A DNA stretch of 64,000 nucleotides from Aeromonas diversa CDC 2478-85. GTDB taxonomy: Bacteria > Pseudomonadota > Gammaproteobacteria > Enterobacterales > Aeromonadaceae. Position numbers and translations under genes: made by a program. The notes beneath the pieces were generated by a model. The model was not told the DNA's origin. It saw only the letters and a program-made list of their open reading frames with translations, and ran no database searches. Shown here piece by piece: positions 8,653 through 18,009 of this stretch (within the stretch, counting starts at the first letter, position 1; each line of letters begins with the position of its first letter). Location of the stretch: contig NZ_CDCE01000010.1 in assembly GCF_000819805.1 (NCBI RefSeq), positions 1 to 64,000 of the forward strand, given 5' to 3'.

Positions 8653-9732
8653 ATGGCAACGCTGTTGTGGATGGCCCTGGGCTTGGTGTTTTTGGTGTTG
8701 GGGGCCGAGGCCCTGGTGAGGGGAGCCTCTCGTCTGGCTACCCTGGTGGGGATCTCTCCCCTGGTGGTGGGGCTCACCGTGGTGGCTTTTGGAACCAGCG
8801 CCCCCGAGCTTGCGGTGAGCGTTCAGTCGGCGCTGGACGGTCAGGCCGGCATAGCTGTAGGTAACGTGGTGGGTAGCAATATCTTCAACGTGCTCTTCAT
8901 CCTGGGGATCTCAGCCCTGATTGTGCCCCTCGCCGTATCCCAGCAGCTGGTCAGACTCGATGTGCCACTGATGATTGGCATTTCGCTACTCGTGTTGGTG
9001 CTGGGTTGGGATGGTCGCCTCTCACCCCTCGAAGGCGCCTTGCTGTTCGCCGGTATCGTCTCCTACACAGTGTTCCTGGTGGTGCAGAGCCGTAAGGAGA
9101 GCAAGGCGATTGAGCAGGAGTATGAACAGGAGTTTGGTGCCAAAGAGGAGAACACCCCGCTCACCTGGGCGCGCAATTTGCTCTTTATCGTGGCCGGGTT
9201 GGCGCTGCTCATCATGGGTTCACGCCTGCTGGTGGAAGGGGCCATCGAGATTGCCCACTACTTCGGGGTGAGCGATCTGGTCATCGGGCTGACCATAGTG
9301 GCTGCCGGTACCTCCTTGCCGGAGGTGGTCACCTCTATCGTTGCCGCCCTGCGCGGGGAGCGCGACATCGCCGTTGGCAACGTGGTGGGGAGCAACATCT
9401 TCAACATCCTCTGCGTTCTGGGTCTCACCTCTATGGTTGCACCTGGCGGGCTTGAGGTCTCCGAGACCGCCCTGCGTTTCGACATTCCCGTCATGATCGC
9501 CGTGGCTCTCGCCTGTCTGCCGATCTTCTTTACCGGCTACACCATCGCCCGTTGGGAAGGGGCTCTCTTCCTGGCCTACTACGTTGCCTACACCGTTTGG
9601 TTGATCCTGAGTGCCACCTCCAGCACCCTGCAGGGCTCTTTCTTGGCTGCCATGACCGGCTTCGTGCTGCCGCTTACCGCCATCACCCTGGTGGTACTGG
9701 CCGTACGGGCATGGCGTGCGGGAAGGCAATAG
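8653..9732 (+). CDS. Calcium/sodium antiporter (CaCA family, YrbG-like)
   Basis: A 359-residue inner-membrane exchanger. The two signature alpha repeats are clear: GTSAPELAVS with GNVVGSNIFN near residues 50-90, and GTSLPEVVTS with GNVVGSNIFN near residues 219-255. The acidic residues in those repeats coordinate Ca2+ and Na+ in family structures. About ten membrane helices are split by a charged cytoplasmic loop (around residues 140-165). AAGGATG precedes the ATG. Monocistronic, between a divergent SDR gene and the convergent prmA terminator. Confidence 0.93.
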   Translation: MATLLWMALGLVFLVLGAEALVRGASRLATLVGISPLVVGLTVVAFGTSAPELAVSVQSALDGQAGIAVGNVVGSNIFNVLFILGISALIVPLAVSQQLVRLDVPLMIGISLLVLVLGWDGRLSPLEGALLFAGIVSYTVFLVVQSRKESKAIEQEYEQEFGAKEENTPLTWARNLLFIVAGLALLIMGSRLLVEGAIEIAHYFGVSDLVIGLTIVAAGTSLPEVVTSIVAALRGERDIAVGNVVGSNIFNILCVLGLTSMVAPGGLEVSETALRFDIPVMIAVALACLPIFFTGYTIARWEGALFLAYYVAYTVWLILSATSSTLQGSFLAAMTGFVLPLTAITLVVLAVRAWRAGRQ

Positions 9733-9759
9733 GCAGGGGTAAGAGAGACGCAGAGATGC

Positions 9760-9785
9760 AACAGGGCTCCCGAAGGAGCCCTGTT
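9760..9785. terminator. Convergent terminator
   Basis: A perfect 11-bp stem with a CGAA loop (9760-9770, 9775-9785) between the antiporter gene and prmA. Confidence 0.8.
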
Positions 9786-9787
9786 GT

Positions 9788-10666
9788 TTAGCCGTGCTTG
9801 GTGCCCGAGAGGCGGCACCACTCTTCCTGGACCGCGGTCGGGTCCATGGTGAACCACTGGCCATAGATGGTCTCGAGCTCGGGGGCTTGGCTCTCCAGCA
9901 CGCCGGAGAGAGCCATCAGGCTGCCCGGCTTGCCAAGGTCGGCGATGAGCGGCGCCAGCTCGCGCAGGGGGCCGGCCAGTATGTTGGCGACCACCACGTC
10001 GGCCTTGAGGCCGGCCGGCTGATCCGCCGGCAGGTAGAGCTCGAGGCGCTCGGCCACGCCGTTGCGCTCGGCGTTATCACGGCTGGCCTGGATGGCCTGG
10101 GGATCGATGTCGATGCCGATGACGCGCTCGGCGCCGAGTTTCAGGGCGGCGATGCCGAGGATGCCGGAGCCACAGCCAAAATCGACTACCGTCTTGCCGG
10201 CCAGATCCTGGCCGTCGAGCCACTTCAGGCACAGGGCCGTGGTGGGGTGGGTGCCGGTGCCAAACGCCAGGCCCGGGTCGAGCATGACGTTGACCGCCTC
10301 GGGATTGGGCACTTCGCGCCAGCTCGGGCAGATCCACAGGCGCTCGCCAAACTGCATGGGGTGGAAGTGATCCATCCACTCGCGCACCCAGTCCTTATCC
10401 TCGAGCTGCTCTACCTTGTAGCCGACCTCTTCGCCGAAGATCTGTTGGAAGAAGGCGACGATAGGGGCCGGATCGACCTCGGCATCGAACAGGCCCATCA
10501 CCTCGGTCTCGCCCCACAGGGGGGTCTCTCCCGGCATGGGCTCGTAGACGGGCACGTCCTTGGCATCCATGAAGGTGACCGCCTGGGCGCCACGCCCCAG
10601 CAGCATGTTGCTCACCTTGTCGGCGCTCTTGGCGGTGGCGTTGATCCGAATTTGTATCCAGGGCAT
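9788..10666 (-). CDS. prmA: Ribosomal protein L11 methyltransferase
   Basis: A 292-residue SAM-dependent enzyme that trimethylates lysines and the N-terminus of L11. The N-terminal substrate-recognition domain (MPWIQIRIN...) is followed by the methyltransferase fold with motif [13 protein letters not shown] at about residues 160-171 and the [13 protein letters not shown] segment before it. The ATG at 10666 matches the E. coli N-terminus and has AAGAG upstream; the longer frame to 10708 is not needed. In many relatives prmA lies next to dusB; here other operons separate them. Confidence 0.95.
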   Translation of the reverse strand: MPWIQIRINATAKSADKVSNMLLGRGAQAVTFMDAKDVPVYEPMPGETPLWGETEVMGLFDAEVDPAPIVAFFQQIFGEEVGYKVEQLEDKDWVREWMDHFHPMQFGERLWICPSWREVPNPEAVNVMLDPGLAFGTGTHPTTALCLKWLDGQDLAGKTVVDFGCGSGILGIAALKLGAERVIGIDIDPQAIQASRDNAERNGVAERLELYLPADQPAGLKADVVVANILAGPLRELAPLIADLGKPGSLMALSGVLESQAPELETIYGQWFTMDPTAVQEEWCRLSGTKHG

Positions 10667-10737
10667 GGCATCGACTCTTAACAGTAAAAAACCGCGGGAT
10701 TCTATCACCCGGGGGCGCGGGTGTCGAAAAGCAAAAA

Positions 10738-10755
10738 GGGAGCCTAAGGGCTCCC
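10738..10755 (-). terminator. dksA terminator
   Basis: A 7-bp GC stem with a 4-nt loop, followed on the minus strand by TTTTTGCTTTT. It lies about 30 bp beyond the dksA stop. Confidence 0.85.
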
Positions 10756-10786
10756 TCTGTCAGTCATGCGGGTTGGCAGGGCGGCA

Positions 10787-11236
10787 TCAGCCGGCCATCT
10801 GCTTCTCCTTGATCTCGGCCAGCGTCTTGCAGTCGACGCACAGATCGGCGGTCGGACGGGCTTCCAGCCGGCGGATGCCGATCTCGATGCCGCAGTGCTC
10901 GCAGTAACCGAACTCGTCCTCTTCGAGCAGCTGCAAGGTCTTCTCGATCTTCTTGATGAGCTTGCGCTCACGGTCACGGGTACGCAGCTCGAGGGCAAAT
11001 TCCTCTTCCTGCGCTGCGCGGTCGACCGGATCCGGGAAGTTGGCCGCTTCGTCCTTCATGTAATCAACGGTGCGATCCACTTCCTGCATCAGCTGATTAC
11101 GCCAGGCCGCCAGAATCTTGCGAAAGTGCGTCTTTTGACGCTCGTTCATGTATTCCTCACCCGCTTGTTCCTGGTAAGGCTCTACACCCGCAATGGCCAG
11201 GGGGCCCAGAGATTTCCTGTTTTCGCCTGTTGGCAT
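10787..11236 (-). CDS. dksA: RNA polymerase-binding transcription factor DksA
   Basis: A 149-residue secondary-channel factor that, with ppGpp, represses rRNA promoters and activates amino-acid biosynthesis promoters. The coiled-coil tip residues Asp69, Asp72 and Ala74 ([10 protein letters not shown]) and all four zinc-finger cysteines (Cys112, 115, 133, 136) are present, so it is a canonical rather than cysteine-poor form. The ATG at 11236 has AGGAGA upstream; the frame extends to 11458 but only the part from MPTGENRK matches DksA. It sits beside sfsA, as in E. coli. Confidence 0.97.
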   Translation of the reverse strand: MPTGENRKSLGPLAIAGVEPYQEQAGEEYMNERQKTHFRKILAAWRNQLMQEVDRTVDYMKDEAANFPDPVDRAAQEEEFALELRTRDRERKLIKKIEKTLQLLEEDEFGYCEHCGIEIGIRRLEARPTADLCVDCKTLAEIKEKQMAG

Positions 11237-11372
11237 GCCCTGTCTCCTAATACTGCACGCTGCCCGTGCCATCCATAATTCGAGGCCGGTATCTATATCA
11301 GATGGGTAACGGTGTGGCAAACGAGCCTTTTCATTATTGTTACTCCATGCAGATTTATTCCGCCCCGTCGGC

Positions 11373-12098
11373 TCACTCTCCATCGGTTTCGAATGGAATA
11401 AAGCCTTGTGGTTCAATACCCTTGACTCCAACATGGGGCCGATAGCATAAAATTTCAACCCCTGCCTCTCTCGCCGCCGTAATGAGCTGACTATAGTGCG
11501 GATCGATATGGCTCGCCGGTTTCATCTTCTCGATGCCAGAGTGCAGCACCATAAAGAGCAGCACGGCGCGATGACCGGCCGCCTTCATGACCATCAGCTC
11601 GCGCAGATGCTTGGCGCCACGCGCCGTCACCGCATCGGGAAAGTAGCCCATGCCATCCTCCCGCCCGGCATCGAGCAGGGTGACCGACTTGACCTCCACA
11701 TAGCAGGACGGGCGTGCGTCGTCCTCCAGCAGCAGATCGATGCGGCTCCCCTCTTCCCCGTATTTGACCTCGGGGCGCAGCCGCGCGTAGCCACCGAGCG
11801 GCCCGATCTCGCCCGCCTCGATGAGCTCGCGGGCGATCTGGTTGGCCCTGGCCGTGTTGACGCAGATGAAGTGGCCGCGCGGGCTCTGGGCGATTTCCCA
11901 GCTGTGGGGCAGCTTGCGCTTGGGGTTGCTCGAGGTGGAGTACCAGACCCGGGTGCCGGGGTCGGCGCAGCCGGTCATGGCTCCTGTGTTGGCGCAGTGC
12001 ACAGTGAGGGTGGTGCCCGCGTCCAGTTGGACGTCGGTCAGGAAGCGTTTGTAGCGCTGGATCAGCAGGCCGCTTTCGAGCGGCGGGTGAAATTTCAT
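11373..12098 (-). CDS. sfsA: DNA/RNA nuclease SfsA
   Basis: A 241-residue protein of the SfsA family. The family is annotated as sugar fermentation stimulation protein and has a restriction-endonuclease-like fold. The N-terminal OB-like part contains [12 protein letters not shown]; the nuclease core shows RIDLLLED and [10 protein letters not shown], fitting a PD-(D/E)xK site. Its ATG overlaps the thpR stop by 4 bp (ATGA at 12095-12098), so the two are probably translated together. It sits in the conserved dksA-sfsA-thpR-hrpB cluster. Confidence 0.95.
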   Translation of the reverse strand: MKFHPPLESGLLIQRYKRFLTDVQLDAGTTLTVHCANTGAMTGCADPGTRVWYSTSSNPKRKLPHSWEIAQSPRGHFICVNTARANQIARELIEAGEIGPLGGYARLRPEVKYGEEGSRIDLLLEDDARPSCYVEVKSVTLLDAGREDGMGYFPDAVTARGAKHLRELMVMKAAGHRAVLLFMVLHSGIEKMKPASHIDPHYSQLITAAREAGVEILCYRPHVGVKGIEPQGFIPFETDGE

Positions 12099-12616
12099 GC
12101 AGAGACTCGCGATCGCAGCGGCCAGCAGGCCAGGGGCCGGTAACGGACCCCTTGCTCGCTACTGACCGACTGATAGAGACAGAAGCTGTCGGCGTGCAGG
12201 ACGAAGGCGGGGGCCGGCAGTTCGGCCGGAGCCTCGCTTGCCTTGCGCGACAGGGTGACGTGGGGGTGATAGTGCTGCTCGCCATTACCCAGGCCGAGGC
12301 GTGCTCCCAGGCGTTGCAACTCGCGGGCAAACACTGAGAGTTCGTTGGGCCAGTGCGCCGGGCCAATCCAGGCTGCCTTGGCGCGGGCAAACCAACCGCA
12401 GGTGTCGAGGGTAATGGTGAGCGGCGGGCAGTGGAGCCGGGCCGCGCCCGCCATCAGTGCCGCACGCTGCTCTTCACTCGCTTCGCCGAGAAAGGCCAGG
12501 GTCAGGTGGAAGTTATCCGGGGGGACCGGCACACCGGGCCAAGGGCGGCCGTCCCGAAAGGCCTGGAGGGGGGCGGCCAGCTCTCGGGCCGGTAGTGCGA
12601 AGAAGAGTCGGGGCAA
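12095..12616 (-). CDS. thpR: RNA 2',3'-cyclic phosphodiesterase ThpR (LigT)
   Basis: A 173-residue member of the 2H phosphoesterase family, which opens 2',3'-cyclic phosphates and can seal 2'-5' RNA links. Both signature motifs are visible: FHLTLAF near residue 36 and HPHVTLSR near residue 118. The start codon is TTG at 12616, with GAGAGG about 7 bp upstream; the following PRLFFALP matches the family N-terminus. It is divergent from hrpB (gap about 80 bp) and overlaps sfsA downstream. Confidence 0.92.
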   Translation of the reverse strand: MPRLFFALPARELAAPLQAFRDGRPWPGVPVPPDNFHLTLAFLGEASEEQRAALMAGAARLHCPPLTITLDTCGWFARAKAAWIGPAHWPNELSVFARELQRLGARLGLGNGEQHYHPHVTLSRKASEAPAELPAPAFVLHADSFCLYQSVSSEQGVRYRPLACWPLRSRVSA

Positions 12617-12699
12617 GGTAAAACCTCTCGGTACGGCGTCACGGCAGGGGCAAAGTGTGGCATCATAGGCGCCGTTTTTATCATGACGGAAGCGCTGAT

Positions 12700-15144
12700 T
12701 TGTCGACCCTGCCGATCGCCGACCTGCTCCCCGCCATCGAGGCGGCCCTATCGACCCATAACCAGCTGATTTTGCAAGCTCCTCCCGGTGCAGGCAAGTC
12801 GACCCTGCTGCCGTTGGAGCTGGTGCGCCGGGAGCGGATAGCGGGGCGCATCATCATGCTCGAGCCGCGCCGGCTGGCGGCGCGCAACATCGCCAGCTAC
12901 CTGGCCGCCCGGCTCGGCGAGAAGGTGGGGGAGCGCATCGGCCTGCGGGTGCGCGGGGAGAGCCGGGTCAGCCGGCAGACTCGCCTCGAGATAGTGACCG
13001 AAGGGGTGCTCACACGCATGTTGCAGCAAGACCCGGAGCTGACCGGCGTCGATCTGCTGATCTTCGACGAGTTCCACGAGCGCAGCCTGCACGCCGACAC
13101 GGCGCTGGCCTTCGCCCTCGAGAGCCAGCAGGCCCTGCGCGATGATCTGCGCATCCTGGTGATGTCGGCGACCCTGGATGGCCTGCCGCTGGAGCGACTG
13201 CTGAGCGAGGCCCTGGTGCTGCGCTCCGAGGGGCGTAGCCACCCGGTCGAGTGCTTCTATCGGCCCTGGAGCCGCCAGCAGCGTCTCGAGCCCCAGCTCG
13301 GCGCCGTGGTGTTGGAGGCGCTGGCCAATCACGCCGGCAGTGCACTGGTCTTCCTGCCGGGGCAGGGGGAGATAGAGCGTCTCGCCGAGTGGCTGCGCGA
13401 GCGGGTGGCGGGGGACGTGGACATTGCCCCCCTCTATGGCCGGCTCGATATCCGCGCCCAGCAGGCGGCCATCGATCCGGCGCCGGCCGGGCGGCGCAAG
13501 TTGGTACTCACCACCAATGTGGCCGAAACCTCCCTCACCATCGAGGGGATCACCCTGGTCATCGACAGCGGCCTGGAGCGGCGTGCCCAGTTCGATCTCA
13601 AGAGCGGCGTGACCCGCCTGGAGACCCGCCAGATCGCCCGCGCCTCTGCGGTGCAGCGGGCCGGCCGTGCCGGCCGTCTCGCCCCCGGAGTCTGCTATCG
13701 CCTGTGGAGCGCCGAGCAGCAGGACCGGCTCGACGAGCAGAGTCCGCCCGATCTGCTGACTCAGGAGCTGACCGGCCTGATGCTGGAGGCGGCCCAGTGG
13801 GGTAGCCGGGTCGAGGCGCTGCCTCTGCTCGATACGCCCCCTGCCGGCGCTCTGGCGGCGGCCGAGGGGTTGCTCAGGTCGCTCGGAGCCCTGCACGGGG
13901 AGCAGCAACTCACCCCCCACGGACGCGCCATGGCACGCCTCGGCACCCATCCTCGTCTGGCGCACCTGCTGCTGCGGGCCGTAGAGCTCGAGGTCGAGGG
14001 TCTGTCAGGGATTGTCGCCGACGCCTGTTATCTGGTAGCCCTGCTGGAGGAAGATCTGCGAGGATCGGATCGCCTGTCTGTGCTGTTCGGTCGCCGTGCC
14101 GGTGGCTTGCGTGCCCAGGCCCAGCGTTGGTTCGAACGGATAGGGGCGCGTCCGACCCAGCCCGCAGGCCAGTGGCTGGGGCTCTTGTGCGCCCTGGCCT
14201 GGCCCGATCGCATCGGCCGGCTGCGTAGCGGCAGCCGCTACCAGCTCGCCGGTGGGGTGAGTGCCGATCTGATGGACGATCATCCCTGCACCGGCGCGCG
14301 CGCCCTGGTGGCGGTCAACATGGGTCAGAGCGATCGGGGCAGCCGCATCTTCGTGGCCGAGCCGGTCGAGCTGGACGAGCTGGTGCGCCACCTGCCCGAG
14401 CTGGTGGGGGAGCGCGACCACTTCGCCTGGGACGAGCAGGCCGACCGGGTGCGGGCCGAACGCCAGCGTACCCTGGGTGAGCTGGTACTCGGCAGTGAGC
14501 CGCTCGCTGCCTTGAGTGACGAACAGAAGGGGCGCTGCCTGCTCGACGGGGTGCGCCGCAAGGGGCTGCACTGTCTGCCCTGGGACGAGGCCAGCGAAGG
14601 CCTGCTGGCGCGCCTGCGCTGCGCCGCCGACTGGCTGCCCGAGCAAGATTGGCCCGCAGTGAGCGAGGCCGCGCTCACAGCCGGCCTCGAGCAGTGGCTG
14701 TTGCCGGCCGTGCTCGGCATGACCCGACTCGAGCAGTTGAAGCGGGTCGATCTGGTGGCCGCGTTGCGCGCCCAGCTGCCCTGGCCACTGCCGAGCTTGC
14801 TCGACGAACAGCTGCCGGTCTATTTCACCGCACCGACCGGCACTCGGGTGCGCATCCGCTATGTGCCGGGCCAGGCGCCGGCCATTCCGGTACGCATCCA
14901 GGAGATGTTCGGCCAGGCCAGCACCCCGTGCGTGGCCGGTGGCCGGGTGCCGCTGCTGGTGGAGCTGCTCTCGCCAGCCCAGCGGCCGCTGCAGATCACC
15001 GCCGATCTGGCCGCGTTCTGGGCCGGGTCATACGAACAAGTGAAGAAAGAGATGAAGGGGCGCTATCCACGTCACTACTGGCCGGATAATCCCCTGGAGG
15101 CGATGCCGACCCGCTTCACCAAGAAGCGGATGGAGCAGGGCTGA
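12700..15144 (+). CDS. hrpB: ATP-dependent helicase HrpB
   Basis: An 814-residue DExH-box helicase. Motif I PPGAGKST and motif II DEFHERS are near the N-terminus, motif III is MSATLDG, and motif VI region QRAGRAGR follows TNVAETSLTIEG. The C-terminal HrpB-specific domain runs to the end (ARYPRHYWP-like). The best start is TTG at 12700 (STLPIADLLPAIEAAL, matching the E. coli start MSSLPVAAVL) with GGAAG upstream; a GTG at 12655 would add 15 non-matching residues. It lies directly upstream of mrcB, as in E. coli. The in-vivo role is poorly known across the family. Confidence 0.93.
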   Translation: MSTLPIADLLPAIEAALSTHNQLILQAPPGAGKSTLLPLELVRRERIAGRIIMLEPRRLAARNIASYLAARLGEKVGERIGLRVRGESRVSRQTRLEIVTEGVLTRMLQQDPELTGVDLLIFDEFHERSLHADTALAFALESQQALRDDLRILVMSATLDGLPLERLLSEALVLRSEGRSHPVECFYRPWSRQQRLEPQLGAVVLEALANHAGSALVFLPGQGEIERLAEWLRERVAGDVDIAPLYGRLDIRAQQAAIDPAPAGRRKLVLTTNVAETSLTIEGITLVIDSGLERRAQFDLKSGVTRLETRQIARASAVQRAGRAGRLAPGVCYRLWSAEQQDRLDEQSPPDLLTQELTGLMLEAAQWGSRVEALPLLDTPPAGALAAAEGLLRSLGALHGEQQLTPHGRAMARLGTHPRLAHLLLRAVELEVEGLSGIVADACYLVALLEEDLRGSDRLSVLFGRRAGGLRAQAQRWFERIGARPTQPAGQWLGLLCALAWPDRIGRLRSGSRYQLAGGVSADLMDDHPCTGARALVAVNMGQSDRGSRIFVAEPVELDELVRHLPELVGERDHFAWDEQADRVRAERQRTLGELVLGSEPLAALSDEQKGRCLLDGVRRKGLHCLPWDEASEGLLARLRCAADWLPEQDWPAVSEAALTAGLEQWLLPAVLGMTRLEQLKRVDLVAALRAQLPWPLPSLLDEQLPVYFTAPTGTRVRIRYVPGQAPAIPVRIQEMFGQASTPCVAGGRVPLLVELLSPAQRPLQITADLAAFWAGSYEQVKKEMKGRYPRHYWPDNPLEAMPTRFTKKRMEQG

Positions 15145-15192
15145 GCCTCAGGCTAACGACAACGAATCACCCGTTTGGGAAAAGTGGAATAC

Positions 15193-17505
15193 ATGGCAAC
15201 GACACGCAAGAAACGACCGGTGAAGAAGGGCCCCGCGCGCCGCTCCCTGTGGCGCACCCTGTTTTGGCTGGGGGTCAAACTCTCCCTGGTGGTGGCCGCC
15301 TTCCTGGTGGTGTTTGGCATCTACCTCGACACCAAGGTGCGCGAGCGCTTCGACGGTGAGAAGTGGCAGCTGCCGGTGATGGTCTACAGCCGCCCGCTGG
15401 AGCTTTACCCGGGGCAGCGTCTGTCGCGCGACCAGATGGTACGCGAGCTCAAGATGCTCAATTACAAGCCGGTGCGCCAGCCACGCCAACCCGGTGAGTA
15501 TGCCGTCGGCGCGACCAGCATCGATCTGGTACGCCGTGCCTTTGATTTCCTCGACGGTGCCGACGGGGCGCGTGGCATGCGTCTGACCTTCAACGGGCCG
15601 CGCCTTGCCGCCATCACCTCCCTCGACAAGGGGCGTCCCATGGGTTTTGCCCAGATGGACCCGGTGTTGCTCGACCGGATCAACACGGAGGATCGGGAGG
15701 ATCGCCTGCTGGTGCGCATCGCCGAGGTGCCTGACAGCCTGCTGGTGACCCTGCTTACCACCGAGGATCGCGACTTCTATCAACACGGTGGCGTGTCGCC
15801 GGTGGCGATCATTCGTGCCATGGTGGTGAATCTTCTGGCCGGTCACACGGTGCAGGGGGGCAGTACCCTGACCCAGCAGCTGGCCAAGAACTTCTTCCTG
15901 ACCCGGGAGCGCAGCCTGTGGCGTAAGCTGCAGGAGGCCTATATGGCGGTGATCATCGATTATCGCTACGGCAAGGACGAGATCCTCGAGGCCTACCTCA
16001 ACGAGGTCTACCTGGGGCAGAACTTCTCTCAGGGGGTCTATGGCTTCGGGCTCGCCTCATATTTCTACTTCGGCATACCGGTCACCGAGCTCGACATCGA
16101 TCAGGTCGCCCTGCTGGTGGGGCTGGTGAAGGGCCCCTCCTATTACGATCCCTGGCGTTTCCCTGAGCGGGCCAAGACGCGCCGCGATCTGGTGCTCAAA
16201 TTGCTGGCCGATCACGGCAGCCTGACCGATGCCGAGTACCAGCTCGCCAGCGCCCAGCCCCTGGGGTTGATCCCCCGCGGCCAGATGTCCTACGGCCGCA
16301 CCCCGGCCTTCATGACCCTGCTCAAGCGCGAGGTGCAGACCCAGTTTGGCCCCGATCTGCTCAAGCAGTCGGGGGTGAAGATCTTCACCAGCCTGGACCC
16401 CATCGCCCAGCACGCCGCCGAGCAGGCGGTCGAGTCGGGCCTGGCAACCATAGAGAAGACCCGCGGCAAGAAGAAGCTAGAGGCGGCCATGGTCATCTCA
16501 GACTGGCGCAAGGGGGAGGTGGTGGCCGTGGTGGGGGGGCGCGATCCCCGCTACGCCGGCTTTAACCGGGCGCTCGATGCGAGGCGCCAGATTGGCTCTC
16601 TGGTCAAGCCTCCCGTCTACCTCACCGGCCTGGCCAACGGCATGAACCTGATGACGCCGCTCAAAGATCAGCCGATCCGCATCCGTGGTCAGGACGGTCA
16701 GGTGTGGACGCCCCAGAACTATGACCGCAAGTTCCTCCAGAGCGTCCCCCTGATGGACGCCCTGGCGGGGTCGCGCAACGTGCCCACCGTGAACCTCGGC
16801 ATGCAGGTCGGGCTCGACAAGGTGGTCGACACCCTGCACAAGCTGGGGGTGGAGCAGAGTATCCAGCCTTACCCCTCCCTGGTGCTGGGGGCGCTCACCT
16901 TGAGCCCGCTCGAGGTGAACCAGATGTACCTGCCCATCGCCAACCGGGGGCTGACTCAGCCCCTGTCGGCCATTCGCGGCATCGTCGATGGTGCGGGCAA
17001 GAGCCTCTACAAACCCAGCGTGGCGGCCAAGCAGGCGGTGGACAGTGACGCCAGCTGGTTGACCCTGTTTGCCATGACCCGCACCGTGAGCCAGGGGACG
17101 GCGCGCTCCCTGAGCGCCCGTTTCCCTGGGCTGACCATGGCCGGCAAGACGGGGACGACCAACGAGCTGCGTGACTCCTGGTTTGCCGGCATCGACAACA
17201 GCGAGCTGGTGAGCGTCTGGGTAGGGCGCGATGACAACACCCCGGCGGGGCTGACGGGGGCGAACGGTGCCTTGCAGCTCTTCTCGGGCTATATGGCGCA
17301 GCGCGGGGTGAACAGCCTGCAGCTCAACCTGCCCGAGGGGATCGGCTGGGCCAGCTTCTCCCGCGCCAGTGGCAGCCGGGTCGACAGCAGCTGCCCGGGC
17401 AGCGTCTCGGTGCCGGCCAGGTTGGCGACGCTGGGTGAGGCCATGTCGTGCGGCGGCTCACCCCAGAGCGTGCTCGACAACTGGTTCAACGGCTTCTTCC
17501 AGTGA
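15193..17505 (+). CDS. mrcB: Penicillin-binding protein 1B (bifunctional)
   Basis: A 770-residue class A PBP that polymerises and crosslinks peptidoglycan. A basic cytoplasmic tail is followed by one membrane helix (about residues 24-45), a UB2H-like region, the GT51 glycosyltransferase with catalytic Glu in TTEDRDFYQHGG and the QGGSTLTQQL motif, and a transpeptidase domain with SLVK, SRN and KTGTT. It is somewhat shorter than E. coli PBP1b (844), mainly at the N-terminus. The ATG at 15193 is preferred over 15175 because GTGGA precedes it. Its stop overlaps the next reading frame by 4 bp. Confidence 0.96.
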   Translation: MATTRKKRPVKKGPARRSLWRTLFWLGVKLSLVVAAFLVVFGIYLDTKVRERFDGEKWQLPVMVYSRPLELYPGQRLSRDQMVRELKMLNYKPVRQPRQPGEYAVGATSIDLVRRAFDFLDGADGARGMRLTFNGPRLAAITSLDKGRPMGFAQMDPVLLDRINTEDREDRLLVRIAEVPDSLLVTLLTTEDRDFYQHGGVSPVAIIRAMVVNLLAGHTVQGGSTLTQQLAKNFFLTRERSLWRKLQEAYMAVIIDYRYGKDEILEAYLNEVYLGQNFSQGVYGFGLASYFYFGIPVTELDIDQVALLVGLVKGPSYYDPWRFPERAKTRRDLVLKLLADHGSLTDAEYQLASAQPLGLIPRGQMSYGRTPAFMTLLKREVQTQFGPDLLKQSGVKIFTSLDPIAQHAAEQAVESGLATIEKTRGKKKLEAAMVISDWRKGEVVAVVGGRDPRYAGFNRALDARRQIGSLVKPPVYLTGLANGMNLMTPLKDQPIRIRGQDGQVWTPQNYDRKFLQSVPLMDALAGSRNVPTVNLGMQVGLDKVVDTLHKLGVEQSIQPYPSLVLGALTLSPLEVNQMYLPIANRGLTQPLSAIRGIVDGAGKSLYKPSVAAKQAVDSDASWLTLFAMTRTVSQGTARSLSARFPGLTMAGKTGTTNELRDSWFAGIDNSELVSVWVGRDDNTPAGLTGANGALQLFSGYMAQRGVNSLQLNLPEGIGWASFSRASGSRVDSSCPGSVSVPARLATLGEAMSCGGSPQSVLDNWFNGFFQ

Positions 17506-17918
17506 CGCTGACAGAGGCAGGAGGAGCGCCGCTGCTCGGCGCCATCCACCATGTGGCGATCATCGGTAGCGACTACGCCCGCTCGCGGGCCTTCTATCAC
17601 GAGCTGCTGGGGTTGCCGATCCTGGCCGAGACCTGGCGCGCCGAGCGTCAATCCTGGAAGTTGGACCTGGCCCTGCCGGGGGGCGGTCAGATCGAGCTCT
17701 TCAGTTTCCCCTCGCCGCCGCCGCGCCCCTCCCGACCGGAGGCGTGCGGCTTGCGTCATCTGGCGTTTCGGGTTGCCAGACTCGAGCCGCTTATCGACCA
17801 TCTCTGTGGCCACGGGGTGGCCGTTGAGCCGGTGCGGCTGGATGAACTGACCGGTCGGCGCTTTACCTTCTTCGCCGATCCCGATGGCCTGCCGCTGGAG
17901 CTGTACGAGAGCCCATGA
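17502..17918 (+). CDS. VOC-family protein, YaeR-like (glyoxalase superfamily)
   Basis: A metalloenzyme-fold protein close to E. coli YaeR, a 129-residue protein of unknown substrate. AIHHVAIIG, SRPEACGLRHLAF and the C-terminal FFADPDGLPLELYE are diagnostic, with metal-ligand-like His and Glu in place. The start is uncertain. GTG at 17502 overlaps the mrcB stop, but a near-perfect Shine-Dalgarno (AGGAGGA, 17519-17525) lies 6 nt before a CTG at 17532, and that start would give 128 residues aligned end to end with YaeR. No ATG lies between. Probably co-transcribed with mrcB. Confidence 0.87.
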   Translation: MTLTEAGGAPLLGAIHHVAIIGSDYARSRAFYHELLGLPILAETWRAERQSWKLDLALPGGGQIELFSFPSPPPRPSRPEACGLRHLAFRVARLEPLIDHLCGHGVAVEPVRLDELTGRRFTFFADPDGLPLELYESP

Positions 17919-18009
17919 GCAGTGCCATCCACGGGCATTTGACGCCGGGACGGATAATCGGGTGCATTTTTTGCCTGTTATAGTTAGTGGAGTTGCACGG
18001 AGGCGAACC

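Noticed and set aside
12748..13965. 405-codon minus-strand frame inside hrpB
   Set aside because: Gln/Leu/Gly-rich shadow of the helicase motifs.
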